Notes under the pieces: generated by a model | What the model was told of the DNA's origin: nothing | Database searches by the model: none | Seen by the model: only the letters and a program-made list of their open reading frames with translations | Translations under genes and position numbers: made by a program | In this document: positions 40,197 through 50,741 of the stretch, piece after piece | Numbering within the stretch: the first letter of the stretch is position 1 | How the letters are laid out: every line of letters begins with the position of its first letter | NCBI RefSeq assembly: GCF_000971275.1 | Contig: NZ_LAPV01000009.1 | Span: 62,001-126,000, forward strand | Source: Devosia psychrophila | GTDB taxonomy: Bacteria > Pseudomonadota > Alphaproteobacteria > Rhizobiales > Devosiaceae | Reading direction: 5' to 3' | DNA: 64,000 bases

Positions 40197-41117
40197 GTGA
40201 CTGGAAACGTTGATTGGGTTGCTGTTGACTGGGGAACTTCGAACCTCCGCGGCTGGGGCATTGCCGAAGATGGGTCGGTGGTGTTCGAAAAGACATCGCC
40301 CAAGGGCATGGGAAAGCTGACGCGCGAGGAATTCCCCGCAGCGCTGGCCGAACTGCTCGAGGGTGTGGCCCCTGGCCGCTCGGGCAAGCTGGAAGTACTG
40401 ATCTGCGGCATGGCCGGCGCCCGACAGGGCTGGCTCGAAGCGCCATACCTTGAGGCACCGACCGACCTGCGCGGCCTGCTCGATGGCGCCGTGCACCCCG
40501 ACATGGGCGACAGCCCGATCCGCGCCTCTATCCTGCCTGGCGTTTGCCAGAAGGCCGGCGGCGACAATGTGATGCGTGGCGAAGAAACCCAACTTCTGGG
40601 CCTCGCTTCGCTCAATCCGGGTTTTTCCGGCATGGTCTGCATGCCCGGCACACATTCCAAATGGGCCCAGCTATCCGGCAGCCGCATCGAACGCTTCTCG
40701 ACGGCGATGACCGGCGAAATGTTCGAACTGCTGCGCACCCATTCGGTATTGCGCCATTCGCTGGCTGGCGATCTCGACGGTCCCGGCCGTTCTGATGGTT
40801 TCAAGGCAGGCGCCGAAGCGGGTCTTGCCCATCCCGAACAATTGCTCGGCACGCTGTTCCAGGTCCGCGCCGGCGCGCTGCTTTCGGGTCGTCAGCCTGA
40901 TTGGTGTGCTGGCTATCTATCGGGGTTGCTGATTGGAACCGAAGTGGGCAGCAACCGTCATCTGGTTGGCGACGCGACCGTGCCACTGATCGGCGCGCCT
41001 GCACTGTGTGCGCTTTATGCGCAGGTGCTGGAAATGGCTGGCGCCAGCGGCGCCCCCAAGGACGCCACCGAAATCGTGCTGGCCGGCCTCAAGGCCGCGC
41101 GCAGCTTTGCAGCTTAG
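40197..41117 (+). CDS. dgoK: 2-dehydro-3-deoxygalactonokinase
   Basis: Phosphorylates 2-keto-3-deoxy-D-galactonate at C6. The 306 residues begin with [15 protein letters not shown], the phosphate-binding start of the DgoK family, and include [18 protein letters not shown] and [12 protein letters not shown]. The start is GTG at 40197, with GTGAGGA upstream. It precedes dgoA by 16 bases. Confidence 0.93.
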   Translation: MTGNVDWVAVDWGTSNLRGWGIAEDGSVVFEKTSPKGMGKLTREEFPAALAELLEGVAPGRSGKLEVLICGMAGARQGWLEAPYLEAPTDLRGLLDGAVHPDMGDSPIRASILPGVCQKAGGDNVMRGEETQLLGLASLNPGFSGMVCMPGTHSKWAQLSGSRIERFSTAMTGEMFELLRTHSVLRHSLAGDLDGPGRSDGFKAGAEAGLAHPEQLLGTLFQVRAGALLSGRQPDWCAGYLSGLLIGTEVGSNRHLVGDATVPLIGAPALCALYAQVLEMAGASGAPKDATEIVLAGLKAARSFAA

Positions 41118-41133
41118 ACCGGAGTACGGGTCA

Positions 41134-41745
41134 ATGGAACATCGTCATCTCATCGCCATCCTGCGTGGCATCACCCCGCCCGAAACCGTGGACGTGTGCC
41201 AGGCGCTGATCAGCGCCGGCATCACCATGATCGAAGTGCCGTTGAATTCGCCCGATGCGCTGACCAGCATTGCGCTGGCCTCCAATTCGTTGAGCGAGCA
41301 GGCCGCAATCGGCGCCGGCACGGTGTTGACCAAGAAGCAGGTCTGGGCCGTATCCGACGCGGGCGGCACGTTCATCGTCTCACCCGACACCAACAAGCAG
41401 GTGATCGAGGAAACCGTTCGACTGCAGCTGCTGTCCTATCCCGGCGTGTTCACCCCGTCCGATGCGTTCCGCGCTATCAAGGCCGGTGCCAGCGGACTCA
41501 AGTTCTTCCCCGCCGAAGTGCTCGGCCCCAAGGGTATCAAGGCCATCAAGGCGGTGCTGCCGCCGGAGTTGCCGATCTATGCCGTGGGCGGCGCCAATCC
41601 GGATAACTTCACCGAGTATTTCGCCGCCGGCTGCACCGGCTTTGGTCTCGGCACCTATGTTTATAAGCCCGGCATGACCGCAGCCGACGTCGCCGAGCGC
41701 GCCGCCACCGCCGTGGCCGCCTATGACGCGGGAAAACCCCAATGA
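41134..41745 (+). CDS. dgoA: 2-dehydro-3-deoxy-6-phosphogalactonate aldolase
   Basis: Splits KDPGal into pyruvate and D-glyceraldehyde-3-phosphate. The 203-residue class I aldolase has the Schiff-base Lys in SGLKFFPAEVLG, the general-acid Glu in MIEVPLNSP, GAGTVLTKKQV, and YAVGGANPDNF. The ATG at 41134 follows GGAG; 42 upstream codons lie in dgoK and the gap. It overlaps the SMP-30 gene by 4 bases (ATGA). Confidence 0.95.
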   Translation: MEHRHLIAILRGITPPETVDVCQALISAGITMIEVPLNSPDALTSIALASNSLSEQAAIGAGTVLTKKQVWAVSDAGGTFIVSPDTNKQVIEETVRLQLLSYPGVFTPSDAFRAIKAGASGLKFFPAEVLGPKGIKAIKAVLPPELPIYAVGGANPDNFTEYFAAGCTGFGLGTYVYKPGMTAADVAERAATAVAAYDAGKPQ

Positions 41746-42620
41746 CCGAGACAGCAAAGCTCCTGCTCGATAGCAAATGCCAGCTTGGCGAAGGCCCGCT
41801 TTGGCACCCCGGGCGCCAGCAACTGTTCTTCTTCGATATCAACGAACAGTCGCTGTTCGCTGTCACGGCTCAGGGCGAGATCGCCGATAGCTGGCTGTTC
41901 AACGAATTTATAGCAGCAGCCGCCATTCTCGATGATCACACGCTGGTGCTGGCCACCGATACCGGCCTCAAGGAATTCGATCTCAATACTGGCGGCATGA
42001 ACCGCATCAACGAGGTCGAAGCCGATAACCCCAAGACCCGCACTAACGACAGCCGCGTGCATCCGTCCGGCGCCTTCTGGTTCAGCACTATGATCAACAG
42101 CGAAGACGAGGCCGCTATCGGCTCGCTGTATCATTACCGTGCCGGCGTGCTGACGACGCTCAAGTCCGGAGTTAAGATTTCCAACGCCACCTGTTTCTCG
42201 CCCGATGGCAAAAAAGCGTATTGGACCGATACCCCGACCAAACAGATCATGCAGGTCGATACCGATCCGGCTACCGGCCTGCCGATCGGCGAATGGGCCC
42301 TGTTCGCCGACGTGTCTGAAGGTCGCGGCTATCCCGATGGCGCAGTGGTCGATAGCGAAGGTTACCTATGGAACGCCAAGTGGGGCGGATCCTGTGTCGT
42401 ACGCCATGCCCCGGACGGCTCGATCGACCGCATCGTTGAAGTCCCCGTCAGCCAAGTCACCTGCCCGGCTTTTGGTGGCCCGCATCTCAAGACGCTCTAC
42501 ATCACTACCGCCGCGAAAAATCTCAGCAACATACAGCTTGTATCCGAAAAACATGCAGGCAGTTTGTTTGCGATTGATCTCGACATTGCCGGCTTGCCCG
42601 AAACGCCCATTACTCTCTGA
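41742..42620 (+). CDS. SMP-30/gluconolactonase-family sugar lactonase
   Basis: A 292-residue six-bladed beta-propeller lactonase. The metal ligands are visible: Glu in LGEGPLWHP, Asn in RTNDSRVHPSG, Asn in KISNATCFS and Asp in YPDGAVVDSEG. Placed between dgoA and a beta-galactosidase, it most likely opens galactono-lactone to galactonate. Coupled to dgoA by a 4-base overlap. Confidence 0.9.
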   Translation: MTETAKLLLDSKCQLGEGPLWHPGRQQLFFFDINEQSLFAVTAQGEIADSWLFNEFIAAAAILDDHTLVLATDTGLKEFDLNTGGMNRINEVEADNPKTRTNDSRVHPSGAFWFSTMINSEDEAAIGSLYHYRAGVLTTLKSGVKISNATCFSPDGKKAYWTDTPTKQIMQVDTDPATGLPIGEWALFADVSEGRGYPDGAVVDSEGYLWNAKWGGSCVVRHAPDGSIDRIVEVPVSQVTCPAFGGPHLKTLYITTAAKNLSNIQLVSEKHAGSLFAIDLDIAGLPETPITL

Positions 42621-42630
42621 GACAACTGCC

Positions 42631-44589
42631 ATGACCGCACCATCCCTCGGCGTCTGCTACTATCCCGAACACTGGCCTGAGGAGGTTTGGGAGCGCGACG
42701 CTGCGCGGATGGCCGAAGTCGGCATAACCTGGGTGCGTATCGGCGAATTCGCCTGGTCCAAGCTGGAGCCAACGCCGGGCAACCTGACGTTCGACTGGAT
42801 CATCCGGGCAATGGATGTGCTGGGCAGGCACGGGCTCAAGGTGGTGTTCGGCACGCCGACCGCCACGCCGCCACGCTGGATGGTGGACAAGCACCCCGAC
42901 ATGCTGGCGGTCGACGCCCGCGGCCAGCGCAAGGGTTTTGGCTCGCGCCGCCACTATGATTTCAGCCATCTCGGCTATCGCGAGGAGGCCGGTCGCATCA
43001 CGCGGCTGTTGGCTGGTGCGGTTGGCCAGCACCCTGCGCTTGGCGCCTGGCAAACCGATAATGAATATGGCTGCCACGGCACCACCTATTCCTACTCGCC
43101 TGCCGCCAGGCAAGGCTTCCAGCTATGGCTGCAGGACAAATACAGCACCGTCGATGCGCTGAACCAGGCCTGGGGCAACGTGTTCTGGTCGATGGAATAC
43201 AACCGCTTCGACCAGATCGATCTGCCAAACCTGCTGGTCTGCGAAGCTGCACCGGCGCATGACATGGATTTCCGCCGCTATGCGTCCGACCAGGTCGCCG
43301 CCTTCAACAAGGTGCAGTACGACATCCTGAAGCAAGTGCGGCCCGACCTGCCGGTGATCCACAATTTCATGAGCCGCACCAGCGACTTCGACCACTACGA
43401 GGTGGCCAAGACGCTCGATATTGCCAGCTGGGACAGTTATCCGCTCGGCCACCTTGCGGTTAGCAACGAACCCGAGGAAACCAAGCGCCTCTACATGCGC
43501 CAGGGCGATCCGGACAATGCCGCCTTCCATCACGATCTTTATCGCACCGTGGGCCATGGCCGCTGGTGGATTATGGAGCAGCAGCCCGGCCCGGTGAACT
43601 GGGCGCAGTTCAATCCAGATCCCCTGCCTGGCATGGCCCGCCTCTGGGCCTGGGAAGCCTTCGCCCATGGCGCAGAGGTTGTCACATATTTCCGCTGGCG
43701 CCAGGCGCCGTTTGCGCAGGAACAGATGCATGCCGGCCTGCTTCGGCCCGACAGCGAGCCCGCGCCCGCGTACCACGAGGCCATGCAGGTCGCCGAAGAG
43801 CTCAAGACCATCAGCCTTGACGGCCCTGCCGCCAAGGGCCGCGTTGCCGTGGTCTACGACTACCAGAGCGAATGGGCATGGGAAATCCAGCCCCAGGCCA
43901 AGGGTTTCAGTCACGGGGCCCACGTCCGGGAGCTTTATGCCGCTTTCCGCAAGCATGGCGTGGATATCGACGTGCTACCGCCGAGTACCACGAGCTTTGC
44001 CGGTTATGACATCGTAGCCATCCCCGCCCTGTTCGCCTGGAATGATGACCTGCGCACTGCCATTGCCGACTTCGACGGCCACCTGCTGATCGGGCCGCGC
44101 TCCGGCTCCAAGACGCAGGATTTTGCCATACCGACAGGACTTGCGCCGGACCTGCCGAGCAACCTGCTCGACGTCAAGGTCATGCGGATCGACAGCATCG
44201 ATCCAACCCTCGACATCGAAGTCCGGGGCAGTGGTGCGATTCACCACTGGCGCGAGCGGCTCGAAACACGGACCAATGTGGTCATCGAGGATGTCGAAGG
44301 ATGGCCCGTGCTGGTTAACCAGGGCAAGCTGTTCTACCTCGGTGCCAGCGGCACCAAATCGCTGATCCAGCGCGTGGCGGATTACCTGATCGCCGAGGCA
44401 GACCTGCCGACCATTGCCTTGCCGGCCGGCGTCCGATGCCGCACCCGTGCCGGCTTCCGCATCTATGTAAACTACGGCGCTGGCCCGGCTACTCTGGTGC
44501 CGGCCTCCGACGAATCCGGTTACGTACTCGGCACTGCTGATATGTTGGCAGCCGGCGTCACCGTGGCGCGACTCGCCACGGGCGGGTGA
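42631..44589 (+). CDS. GH42 beta-galactosidase
   Basis: A 652-residue glycoside hydrolase family 42 enzyme that releases galactose from beta-galactosides. It begins LGVCYYPEHWPEEVWERDAARM; the acid/base Glu145 lies in QTDNEYG and the nucleophile Glu316 in WWIMEQQPG. The trimerisation domain and C-terminal beta domain follow. No signal peptide, so it acts on imported substrate. The start at 42631 is 10 bases after the lactonase stop. The last 32 bases overlap the 3' end of convergent comEC. Confidence 0.95.
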   Translation: MTAPSLGVCYYPEHWPEEVWERDAARMAEVGITWVRIGEFAWSKLEPTPGNLTFDWIIRAMDVLGRHGLKVVFGTPTATPPRWMVDKHPDMLAVDARGQRKGFGSRRHYDFSHLGYREEAGRITRLLAGAVGQHPALGAWQTDNEYGCHGTTYSYSPAARQGFQLWLQDKYSTVDALNQAWGNVFWSMEYNRFDQIDLPNLLVCEAAPAHDMDFRRYASDQVAAFNKVQYDILKQVRPDLPVIHNFMSRTSDFDHYEVAKTLDIASWDSYPLGHLAVSNEPEETKRLYMRQGDPDNAAFHHDLYRTVGHGRWWIMEQQPGPVNWAQFNPDPLPGMARLWAWEAFAHGAEVVTYFRWRQAPFAQEQMHAGLLRPDSEPAPAYHEAMQVAEELKTISLDGPAAKGRVAVVYDYQSEWAWEIQPQAKGFSHGAHVRELYAAFRKHGVDIDVLPPSTTSFAGYDIVAIPALFAWNDDLRTAIADFDGHLLIGPRSGSKTQDFAIPTGLAPDLPSNLLDVKVMRIDSIDPTLDIEVRGSGAIHHWRERLETRTNVVIEDVEGWPVLVNQGKLFYLGASGTKSLIQRVADYLIAEADLPTIALPAGVRCRTRAGFRIYVNYGAGPATLVPASDESGYVLGTADMLAAGVTVARLATGG

Positions 44590-46678
44590 CATTGGGGATG
44601 GCGGTGCGGATATCGAACCGCGCCGTCGCTTCGTTCCAGCGTAGCCAGTGAACGCCGCCCGCATACAGAGCATTGCCATCGATCAATTGTCCGCCAACGC
44701 AGGTTGATGGCACCCGCATCCGCGCAATGATCAGGTCATGCAACCCGCAATCCTCGGCGAAGGCGGCCGCGTTGCGAATGATGGCTATCGAAAAGCGCTC
44801 ATTCTGCGCGATGCAGCCGAGCGCATCGCAGCGCGTGCCGGGCACCTCCGAAGCGATGAGCTCCTGATAGTGCTGGCCCCACACCTCGACTGCAAAGCTG
44901 CCCACCTTGCCGCTGACCAGGCCCATACCGTCCTCGGTTCGCATCGCCACGGCCTGCGTCGTGTCCGCGATCAACAGATCCGGCCGCTTGTCGAGCCCGA
45001 CCAACAGGATGAGCGGCAGCGCCAAAGCCGGCCCTGCCAGCCGCCACCAACTGTTGACGAAAGCAAACCAGGCGAGCGCTACGAGGCCGATGATTAAGGC
45101 CACACTGGTCAGCAACGGGTTACCGGCCAGGCCCGCGCTCCAGCCCGCTACCAGTGTCGCGCCATCGACCATGCGATCGATGCCCCAGCCCATCGCGATG
45201 AGGAACCAACCTTCCATTCCGAACGGCATTGCAAGCACTGACATCACCGCAACAGGCATGACGACGAGGCTCACCACCGGCAGCACCAGCACATTGCCCA
45301 ACACCCCGAGCGGCGAGGTTTGCTGGAAGTGATAGGCCGAGAAAAGCAAAGTGGCCGTGCCTGCGATTAAGCTGGTTAGCGCTGTCGCCCATACCGTCTT
45401 CCATAGCCGCTGGCCCCAGTTGCGATCTCCTTCCGGCGCCTTGCGTGGAATCTCGTAGATGCCGATCAGTGCCACTACGGCGGCGAACGACAGCTGGAAG
45501 CTGGCGCGGAACACGCTGGCCGGATCGATCAGGATAATGGCCAGCGCCGCGATGGCGACATTGCGCATGGTAAGCGCTCGCCGTCCGGCCAGCACGGCGC
45601 CGAAGATCAGCCCGAGCATGATAGTCGAGCGCAGCGCGGGCACATTTGCCAGCCCACCGGCCAGCAGCAGGTAGAAGATCGCCGCCGCAATGCCACCAGC
45701 CGCCGCGATCTTCTTGACCGGCCAGCGGGTTGCAGTTGCCGGGATCGAGGCCAGCAGCAGCCGCAGCAGGAAGAACATGCCACCGGCGACAATCGACAGA
45801 TGCAGCCCCGAGATCGAATAGATATGCGCCAGCCCAGAGGCCGCCATCACCTCGCGGGTCTCATCATCGATAGCGCTCTGATCACCGACCACCATGGCCC
45901 GGCCAATGGCAGCCGAGGAGCCATCCAGCACTGCGTCGATGCGGGCGCCAATCGCCATGCGCAGGCTCTCGATGGCGCGCGTCACGTCGAATGCGGTGCC
46001 TGAAGCGACCAAGCTGAACTCGCTGGTCACATTGCCATAGGCACCGATGCCGGCGAAATAGGCGTGGAACTGGCTGTCGAACGCCCCCGGCAGGATCGGC
46101 CCCGGCACAGGCGCCAACCGGATTTTGCCGCGAATAATATCACCCGGCGCCAACGGCGGCTGCGGCGGCACCATCAGTCGCGCTTTCGTAACGGGAACCG
46201 GGCGATCACCCGTAACCGGAGTGATACCCGACACCACGATACGCCGTGCTTCGTCGGTCGCCGAGATCACTTCATCGACGCGCGCCTCGTAGGTTCCAAA
46301 TGCCGGCCGCGCCAGCATGGTGGTCCCAAACCACGTTCCATGGAGCGGCAACAGGCAAAAACCCAGCCAGGCGGCAGCAAACACGCAGAACATTGGCAGC
46401 ATGCTGGCCTGTCGGAGCAATACAATGGCCAGTGCCATTGCCGCGCCGACGCCAGCCAGTGCCCAGCCCTCCGGCTCGAACGGCAGCCCGGCATAGACGA
46501 TCAAGCCGGCGATCATCGCAAACGGCAGCAGCACGAACAGCCGCCGCGATGTGACGGCACCAGCCAGCGCAAGCCTTGCCGTCCGGGCCTTTCGCGGCAA
46601 AATCACCTGTGGCAAAGCCGGGCGCAAGGGCACCAGCAGTGCCCCGTCCTCGCGCTCGCGTGTCTCCGCAACCTGCAC
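44558..46678 (-). CDS. comEC: ComEC/Rec2-family DNA-uptake channel protein
   Basis: A 706-residue inner-membrane protein. It has an N-terminal soluble OB-like region with DUF4131 features (residues ~100-220), then the Competence domain with many membrane helices ([43 protein letters not shown]). The C-terminal metallo-beta-lactamase-like domain of full ComEC is much reduced: only a short extracytoplasmic tail remains. Usual role is transport of single-stranded DNA in transformation; other competence genes are not in this window. In related genomes this gene sits between lexA and gltX. Confidence 0.88.
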   Translation of the reverse strand: MQVAETREREDGALLVPLRPALPQVILPRKARTARLALAGAVTSRRLFVLLPFAMIAGLIVYAGLPFEPEGWALAGVGAAMALAIVLLRQASMLPMFCVFAAAWLGFCLLPLHGTWFGTTMLARPAFGTYEARVDEVISATDEARRIVVSGITPVTGDRPVPVTKARLMVPPQPPLAPGDIIRGKIRLAPVPGPILPGAFDSQFHAYFAGIGAYGNVTSEFSLVASGTAFDVTRAIESLRMAIGARIDAVLDGSSAAIGRAMVVGDQSAIDDETREVMAASGLAHIYSISGLHLSIVAGGMFFLLRLLLASIPATATRWPVKKIAAAGGIAAAIFYLLLAGGLANVPALRSTIMLGLIFGAVLAGRRALTMRNVAIAALAIILIDPASVFRASFQLSFAAVVALIGIYEIPRKAPEGDRNWGQRLWKTVWATALTSLIAGTATLLFSAYHFQQTSPLGVLGNVLVLPVVSLVVMPVAVMSVLAMPFGMEGWFLIAMGWGIDRMVDGATLVAGWSAGLAGNPLLTSVALIIGLVALAWFAFVNSWWRLAGPALALPLILLVGLDKRPDLLIADTTQAVAMRTEDGMGLVSGKVGSFAVEVWGQHYQELIASEVPGTRCDALGCIAQNERFSIAIIRNAAAFAEDCGLHDLIIARMRVPSTCVGGQLIDGNALYAGGVHWLRWNEATARFDIRTAIPNVTRPWRVAPR

Positions 46679-46755
46679 CGGCCCTGCCCCCGCCCTTGCG
46701 CTCGTGCCGCTCTATGCTACACACGGCGCCTAAATCCTCCAAGCATTCCGGTCTC

Positions 46756-48174
46756 ATGTCCCAAGTCGTCACCCGCTTCGCCCCCTCGCCCACCGGCTAC
46801 CTCCATATCGGCGGCGCCCGCACTGCGTTGTTCAGCTGGGCCTATGCCCAGAGCAAGGGCGGTAAGATGCTGCTGCGCATCGAAGATACCGATCGCGAAC
46901 GCTCGACCGAAGCTGCTGTTGTAGCGCTGGTCGATGGTCTCAAGTGGCTCGGCCTCGACTGGGATGGCGAGCCGATAAGCCAGTTCGGCCGCGCCGCGCG
47001 CCATGCCGAGGTGGCTCACGAGCTGGTAAAAATGGGCCATGCCTATTATTGCTACTGCTCGCCCGCCGAGCTCGACCAGATGCGCGAAGAGGCCCGCGCT
47101 GCCGGTAAGCCGCCGCGCTACAACGGCTACTGGCGCGACCGTGATCAGAGCGAGGCGCCGGCTGGCGTTTCGCCCGTGGTCCGCATCAAGTCTCCGGTTT
47201 CCGGCGACATCGTCGTCGACGATCACGTGCAGGGCAAGGTCGTGTTCAAGACCGAGAACCTCGACGACTTCATCATCCTTCGCTCGGACGGAACGCCGAC
47301 ATACATGCATGCCGTGGTGGTGGACGACCATGACATGGGCGTCACCCATATCATTCGAGGCGACGACCACCTGACCAATGCCGCCCGCCAGATCGTCATC
47401 TATAATGCGATGGGCTGGACCGTGCCGGAGATGGCGCATATACCCCTGATCCATGGCCCCGATGGCGCCAAGCTGTCAAAGCGCCATGGCGCGCTCGGCG
47501 TCGAAGCCTATCGCCAGATGGGCTATCTGCCTGAAGCCGTACGCAATTACCTGGCCCGCCTCGGCTGGAGCCATGGCGACGACGAGATTTTTTCGACCCA
47601 GCAGATGATCGAGTGGTTCAGCCTCGAAGGCCTTAATAAGGGTGCGGCGCGCTTCGATTTCGTCAAGCTTGAGAACATCAACGGCCACTATATCCGCGAG
47701 GCCGCGCCGGACTACCTGTATGGCGTGATGCTGGCGACTGCTGCCGAAGTCGGCCGTGAGGTCGACGTGGCGGGACTTATTGCAAACAAGGATACGGTGC
47801 TCTCCGCCCTGCCCGAGCTGCAGCCGCGCGCCAAGACGGTGCTGGAGCTGATCGACCTGGCCCAGTTCATCTATGCGGTGCGTCCGCTGATCATCGATGC
47901 GGCTGCGTCGGCCCATTTGACCGTGGATACGCGCGCCGTTCTCAAGGACATGGCCGAAGTCCTTCGCGGCCTCAATGAATGGTCGGTACCAGCCATCGAC
48001 GGGGCCATGCGCGAACTGGCAGAAGCCAGGGGCCTCAAGCTCGGCAAGCTGGCCCAGCCTTTGCGTGCAGCCCTGACTGGCCACACGGTTTCGCCCGGCA
48101 TTTTCGAGGTTATGGTGCTGATCGGCCGCGACGAAAGCATGGCGCGCCTCGAAGACCAAACCGTCACTTTCTAG
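46756..48174 (+). CDS. gltX: Glutamyl-tRNA synthetase
   Basis: Charges tRNA-Glu (and possibly tRNA-Gln). The 472-residue class I synthetase has the HIGH-type [18 protein letters not shown] at the N-terminus and the KMSKS-type [10 protein letters not shown]. The ATG at 46756 begins [11 protein letters not shown]; the 60 open codons upstream overlap the divergent comEC and are excluded. Followed by an 8-bp hairpin, then gltA. Confidence 0.97.
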   Translation: MSQVVTRFAPSPTGYLHIGGARTALFSWAYAQSKGGKMLLRIEDTDRERSTEAAVVALVDGLKWLGLDWDGEPISQFGRAARHAEVAHELVKMGHAYYCYCSPAELDQMREEARAAGKPPRYNGYWRDRDQSEAPAGVSPVVRIKSPVSGDIVVDDHVQGKVVFKTENLDDFIILRSDGTPTYMHAVVVDDHDMGVTHIIRGDDHLTNAARQIVIYNAMGWTVPEMAHIPLIHGPDGAKLSKRHGALGVEAYRQMGYLPEAVRNYLARLGWSHGDDEIFSTQQMIEWFSLEGLNKGAARFDFVKLENINGHYIREAAPDYLYGVMLATAAEVGREVDVAGLIANKDTVLSALPELQPRAKTVLELIDLAQFIYAVRPLIIDAAASAHLTVDTRAVLKDMAEVLRGLNEWSVPAIDGAMRELAEARGLKLGKLAQPLRAALTGHTVSPGIFEVMVLIGRDESMARLEDQTVTF

Positions 48175-48185
48175 TGCTATTAGTA

Positions 48186-48204
48186 GGGTAAGCCTTGCTT
48201 ACCC
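48186..48204. terminator. Hairpin after gltX
   Basis: GGGTAAGC (48186-48193) pairs with GCTTACCC (48197-48204) around CTT, 12 bases after the gltX stop. No T run follows, so it may be a weak or Rho-assisted terminator. Confidence 0.45.
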
Positions 48205-48321
48205 ATTGGTTGCTTCGGATCGGCAAAAGCGATACCTGTCCGAGGCAGCTACGACTGCCCAGTTTTCGGCCCCGATGACTGCATTCGCGCGGTCTGGTAC
48301 GGGGCCCTCGAGGAGAGCTCA

Positions 48322-49611
48322 ATGACCGATAAAGTCGCCAAACTCATCGTCGGGGACCAGACGCACGAATTTCCAGTGCTCTCGGGTTCCATCGGGCCGG
48401 ATGTGATCGATATCCGTTCGCTCTACGCCAAGACCGGCATGTTTACTTACGATCCCGGCTTCACCTCGACGGCGGCGTGCGACAGCTCCATCACCTATAT
48501 CGACGGCGACAAGGGCCAGTTGCTGTATCGCGGCTACCCGATCGATCAGCTCTCCGAGAAGAGCACCTATATCGAGGTCTGCTACCTCCTGCTGTACGGC
48601 GAATTGCCTAACAAGACCCAGCTCGCCGAATTCGAGCAGCTGGTGACGCACCACACCATGGTGCATGAGCAGATGCACTATTTCTATCGTGGCTTCCGCC
48701 GCGACGCGCATCCGATGGCCATCATGACCGGCGTCGTCGGCGCCATGGCCGCGTTCTACCATGACTCCACCGACATCACCGATCCGCAGCAGCGCGAGAT
48801 CGCTTCGATTCGCATGATCGCCAAGATGCCGACAATCGCCGCCATGGCCTACAAGTATTCGGTCGGCCAGCCCTTCGTCTATCCGCGCAATGATCTCGAC
48901 TACGCGTCGAACTTCTTGCATATGTGCTTCTCGGTTCCGGCAGAAAATTACAAGGTGAACCCAATCATCGCCAAAGCGATGGACCTGATTTTCACCCTGC
49001 ACGCCGATCATGAGCAGAACGCGTCTACCTCGACCGTGCGTCTTGCCGGCTCATCCGATGCTAATCCCTTCGCCTGTATCGCTGCTGGCGTGGCCTGCCT
49101 GTGGGGCCCTGCCCATGGCGGCGCTAACGAAGCCGCGCTCAACATGCTCAAGGAAATTGGCACGGTCGACCGCATTCCCGAATACATCGCCCGCGCCAAG
49201 GACAAGTCCGACGGATTCAAGCTGATGGGCTTCGGGCACCGCGTCTACAAGAACTTCGACCCGCGGGCGACCGTGATGCAGAAGACCGCCAAGGAAGTGC
49301 TCGACCTGCTGGGCGTGCACAACAACCCAACGCTGCAGGTGGCGCAGGAGCTCGAGAAGATCGCGCTCGAGGACCCCTACTTCATCGAACGCAAGCTGTA
49401 TCCCAACGTCGATTTTTACTCGGGCATCATCCTTGAGGCCATCGGCTTCCCGACCTCGATGTTCACCGTGTTGTTCTCTGTCGCCCGCACCGTTGGCTGG
49501 ATCAGCCAGTGGAAGGAAATGATCGCCGATCCGCAGAAGAAAATCGGCCGTCCGCGCCAGCTTTATAATGGTGCGCCAGCTCGCGACTACGAAGCGCCGG
49601 GCGCTCGCTGA
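48322..49611 (+). CDS. gltA: Citrate synthase
   Basis: First step of the citric acid cycle, joining oxaloacetate and acetyl-CoA. The 429-residue type II (hexameric) enzyme has [29 protein letters not shown] and the C-terminal [22 protein letters not shown]; catalytic His and Asp residues are in place. An AGGAGAG site lies about 6 bases upstream. Its last 25 bases overlap the convergent lpxB. Confidence 0.98.
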   Translation: MTDKVAKLIVGDQTHEFPVLSGSIGPDVIDIRSLYAKTGMFTYDPGFTSTAACDSSITYIDGDKGQLLYRGYPIDQLSEKSTYIEVCYLLLYGELPNKTQLAEFEQLVTHHTMVHEQMHYFYRGFRRDAHPMAIMTGVVGAMAAFYHDSTDITDPQQREIASIRMIAKMPTIAAMAYKYSVGQPFVYPRNDLDYASNFLHMCFSVPAENYKVNPIIAKAMDLIFTLHADHEQNASTSTVRLAGSSDANPFACIAAGVACLWGPAHGGANEAALNMLKEIGTVDRIPEYIARAKDKSDGFKLMGFGHRVYKNFDPRATVMQKTAKEVLDLLGVHNNPTLQVAQELEKIALEDPYFIERKLYPNVDFYSGIILEAIGFPTSMFTVLFSVARTVGWISQWKEMIADPQKKIGRPRQLYNGAPARDYEAPGAR

Positions 49612-50741
49612 CGCCAATGCGCCAGGATCCGGTCCGCCGGGTCCTGCCGGAGATGGCCTTCGGCGCCAGTCTCCATCAAGTTTGAAAGCTCGCCAAAGGC
49701 CTCGATCTGGTCTTTGCGGGCTTTTTTGCTGTCCAGCAAGGCCTGCACTTCGCGCACGATAGCATCTATATCGGGATTAGCCTGGACGAGCTCGGGCACC
49801 ACGGCACGGCCGAGCACGATATTGGGCAGCGACACCTGCGGCCGGCCCAGCTTGTCGAACACCCTGGCCTGCGGCCTGTCGAGCACGTAGCTCACCACCA
49901 TCGGCACCTGCGCTAGACCCAGTTCCAGCGTGGCTGTCCCCGAGACCACAACCGCCAGAACGGCGTCGCGATAGATGGCTGCCCGCGCATTCCTGTCCGC
50001 CACGACCTGCACAGGCACCGGCCAATCCGCCACGACGCGCTCGATACGCTCCTTGAGAGCCGGCAAAGTTGGAATGATGAAGCCATCGACGGCCGGATTG
50101 CCCGACACCCGTTCCGCAAGCTGCTGGAACAACGGCAGGTGTCGGCGCAGCTCCCCGGCACGGCTGCCGGGCAGCAGCAGCAGCGGGCCCCGATCAACGG
50201 CTGAGCGAGTCAGCCGCTCGCTGAGAGCCGGATGACCGACATAGAAGGTCGGAGGACCATCAAGTCGCGCCATCACCCCCGGCTCGAAGGGCAGGACCGC
50301 CAGCACTTCCTCGAACAGCGGCTTGAGCTTGGCGGCGCGTTGCGGCGCACGGGCCCAGACCGACGGCGCCACATAGAGAATCAGCTTGCCGGCATAGCGG
50401 AGCCGCTTCAGCCGTTTGGCCACCAGCTTGGAAAAATCCTGCGCATCGACCAGCACGACGATGTCGGGACTGGCTTTGCGGATGGCCCGTGCGGTCTGCT
50501 CCACCCGCCACAGCAGCAAAGGCAGCCGCAGCAGCACATCGCTGATGCCCATGACGGCCAGGTCACTCATCGGGAACAGCGATTTTAGCAGGCCCTCGTC
50601 GGCTAACTCCCGCCCGCCGACGCCGATGAAAGCCAGTGGCACGCGTAGCTTGAGCCGGCGAATGAGATCTGCCGCGATGCGGTCACCCGACGGCTCGCCG
50701 GCCAGGATGAACAGCTTCAGCCGCTCGGTTGGCTCGCTCAT
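49587..50741 (-). CDS. lpxB: Lipid-A-disaccharide synthase
   Basis: Joins UDP-2,3-diacylglucosamine and lipid X in lipid A synthesis. The 384-residue GT19 enzyme begins [50 protein letters not shown] and [15 protein letters not shown] are typical. It starts directly after the lpxA stop with no base between, so LpxI, usually encoded between the two, is absent here. Last gene of the envelope block. Confidence 0.96.
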   Translation of the reverse strand: MSEPTERLKLFILAGEPSGDRIAADLIRRLKLRVPLAFIGVGGRELADEGLLKSLFPMSDLAVMGISDVLLRLPLLLWRVEQTARAIRKASPDIVVLVDAQDFSKLVAKRLKRLRYAGKLILYVAPSVWARAPQRAAKLKPLFEEVLAVLPFEPGVMARLDGPPTFYVGHPALSERLTRSAVDRGPLLLLPGSRAGELRRHLPLFQQLAERVSGNPAVDGFIIPTLPALKERIERVVADWPVPVQVVADRNARAAIYRDAVLAVVVSGTATLELGLAQVPMVVSYVLDRPQARVFDKLGRPQVSLPNIVLGRAVVPELVQANPDIDAIVREVQALLDSKKARKDQIEAFGELSNLMETGAEGHLRQDPADRILAHWRQRAPGAS

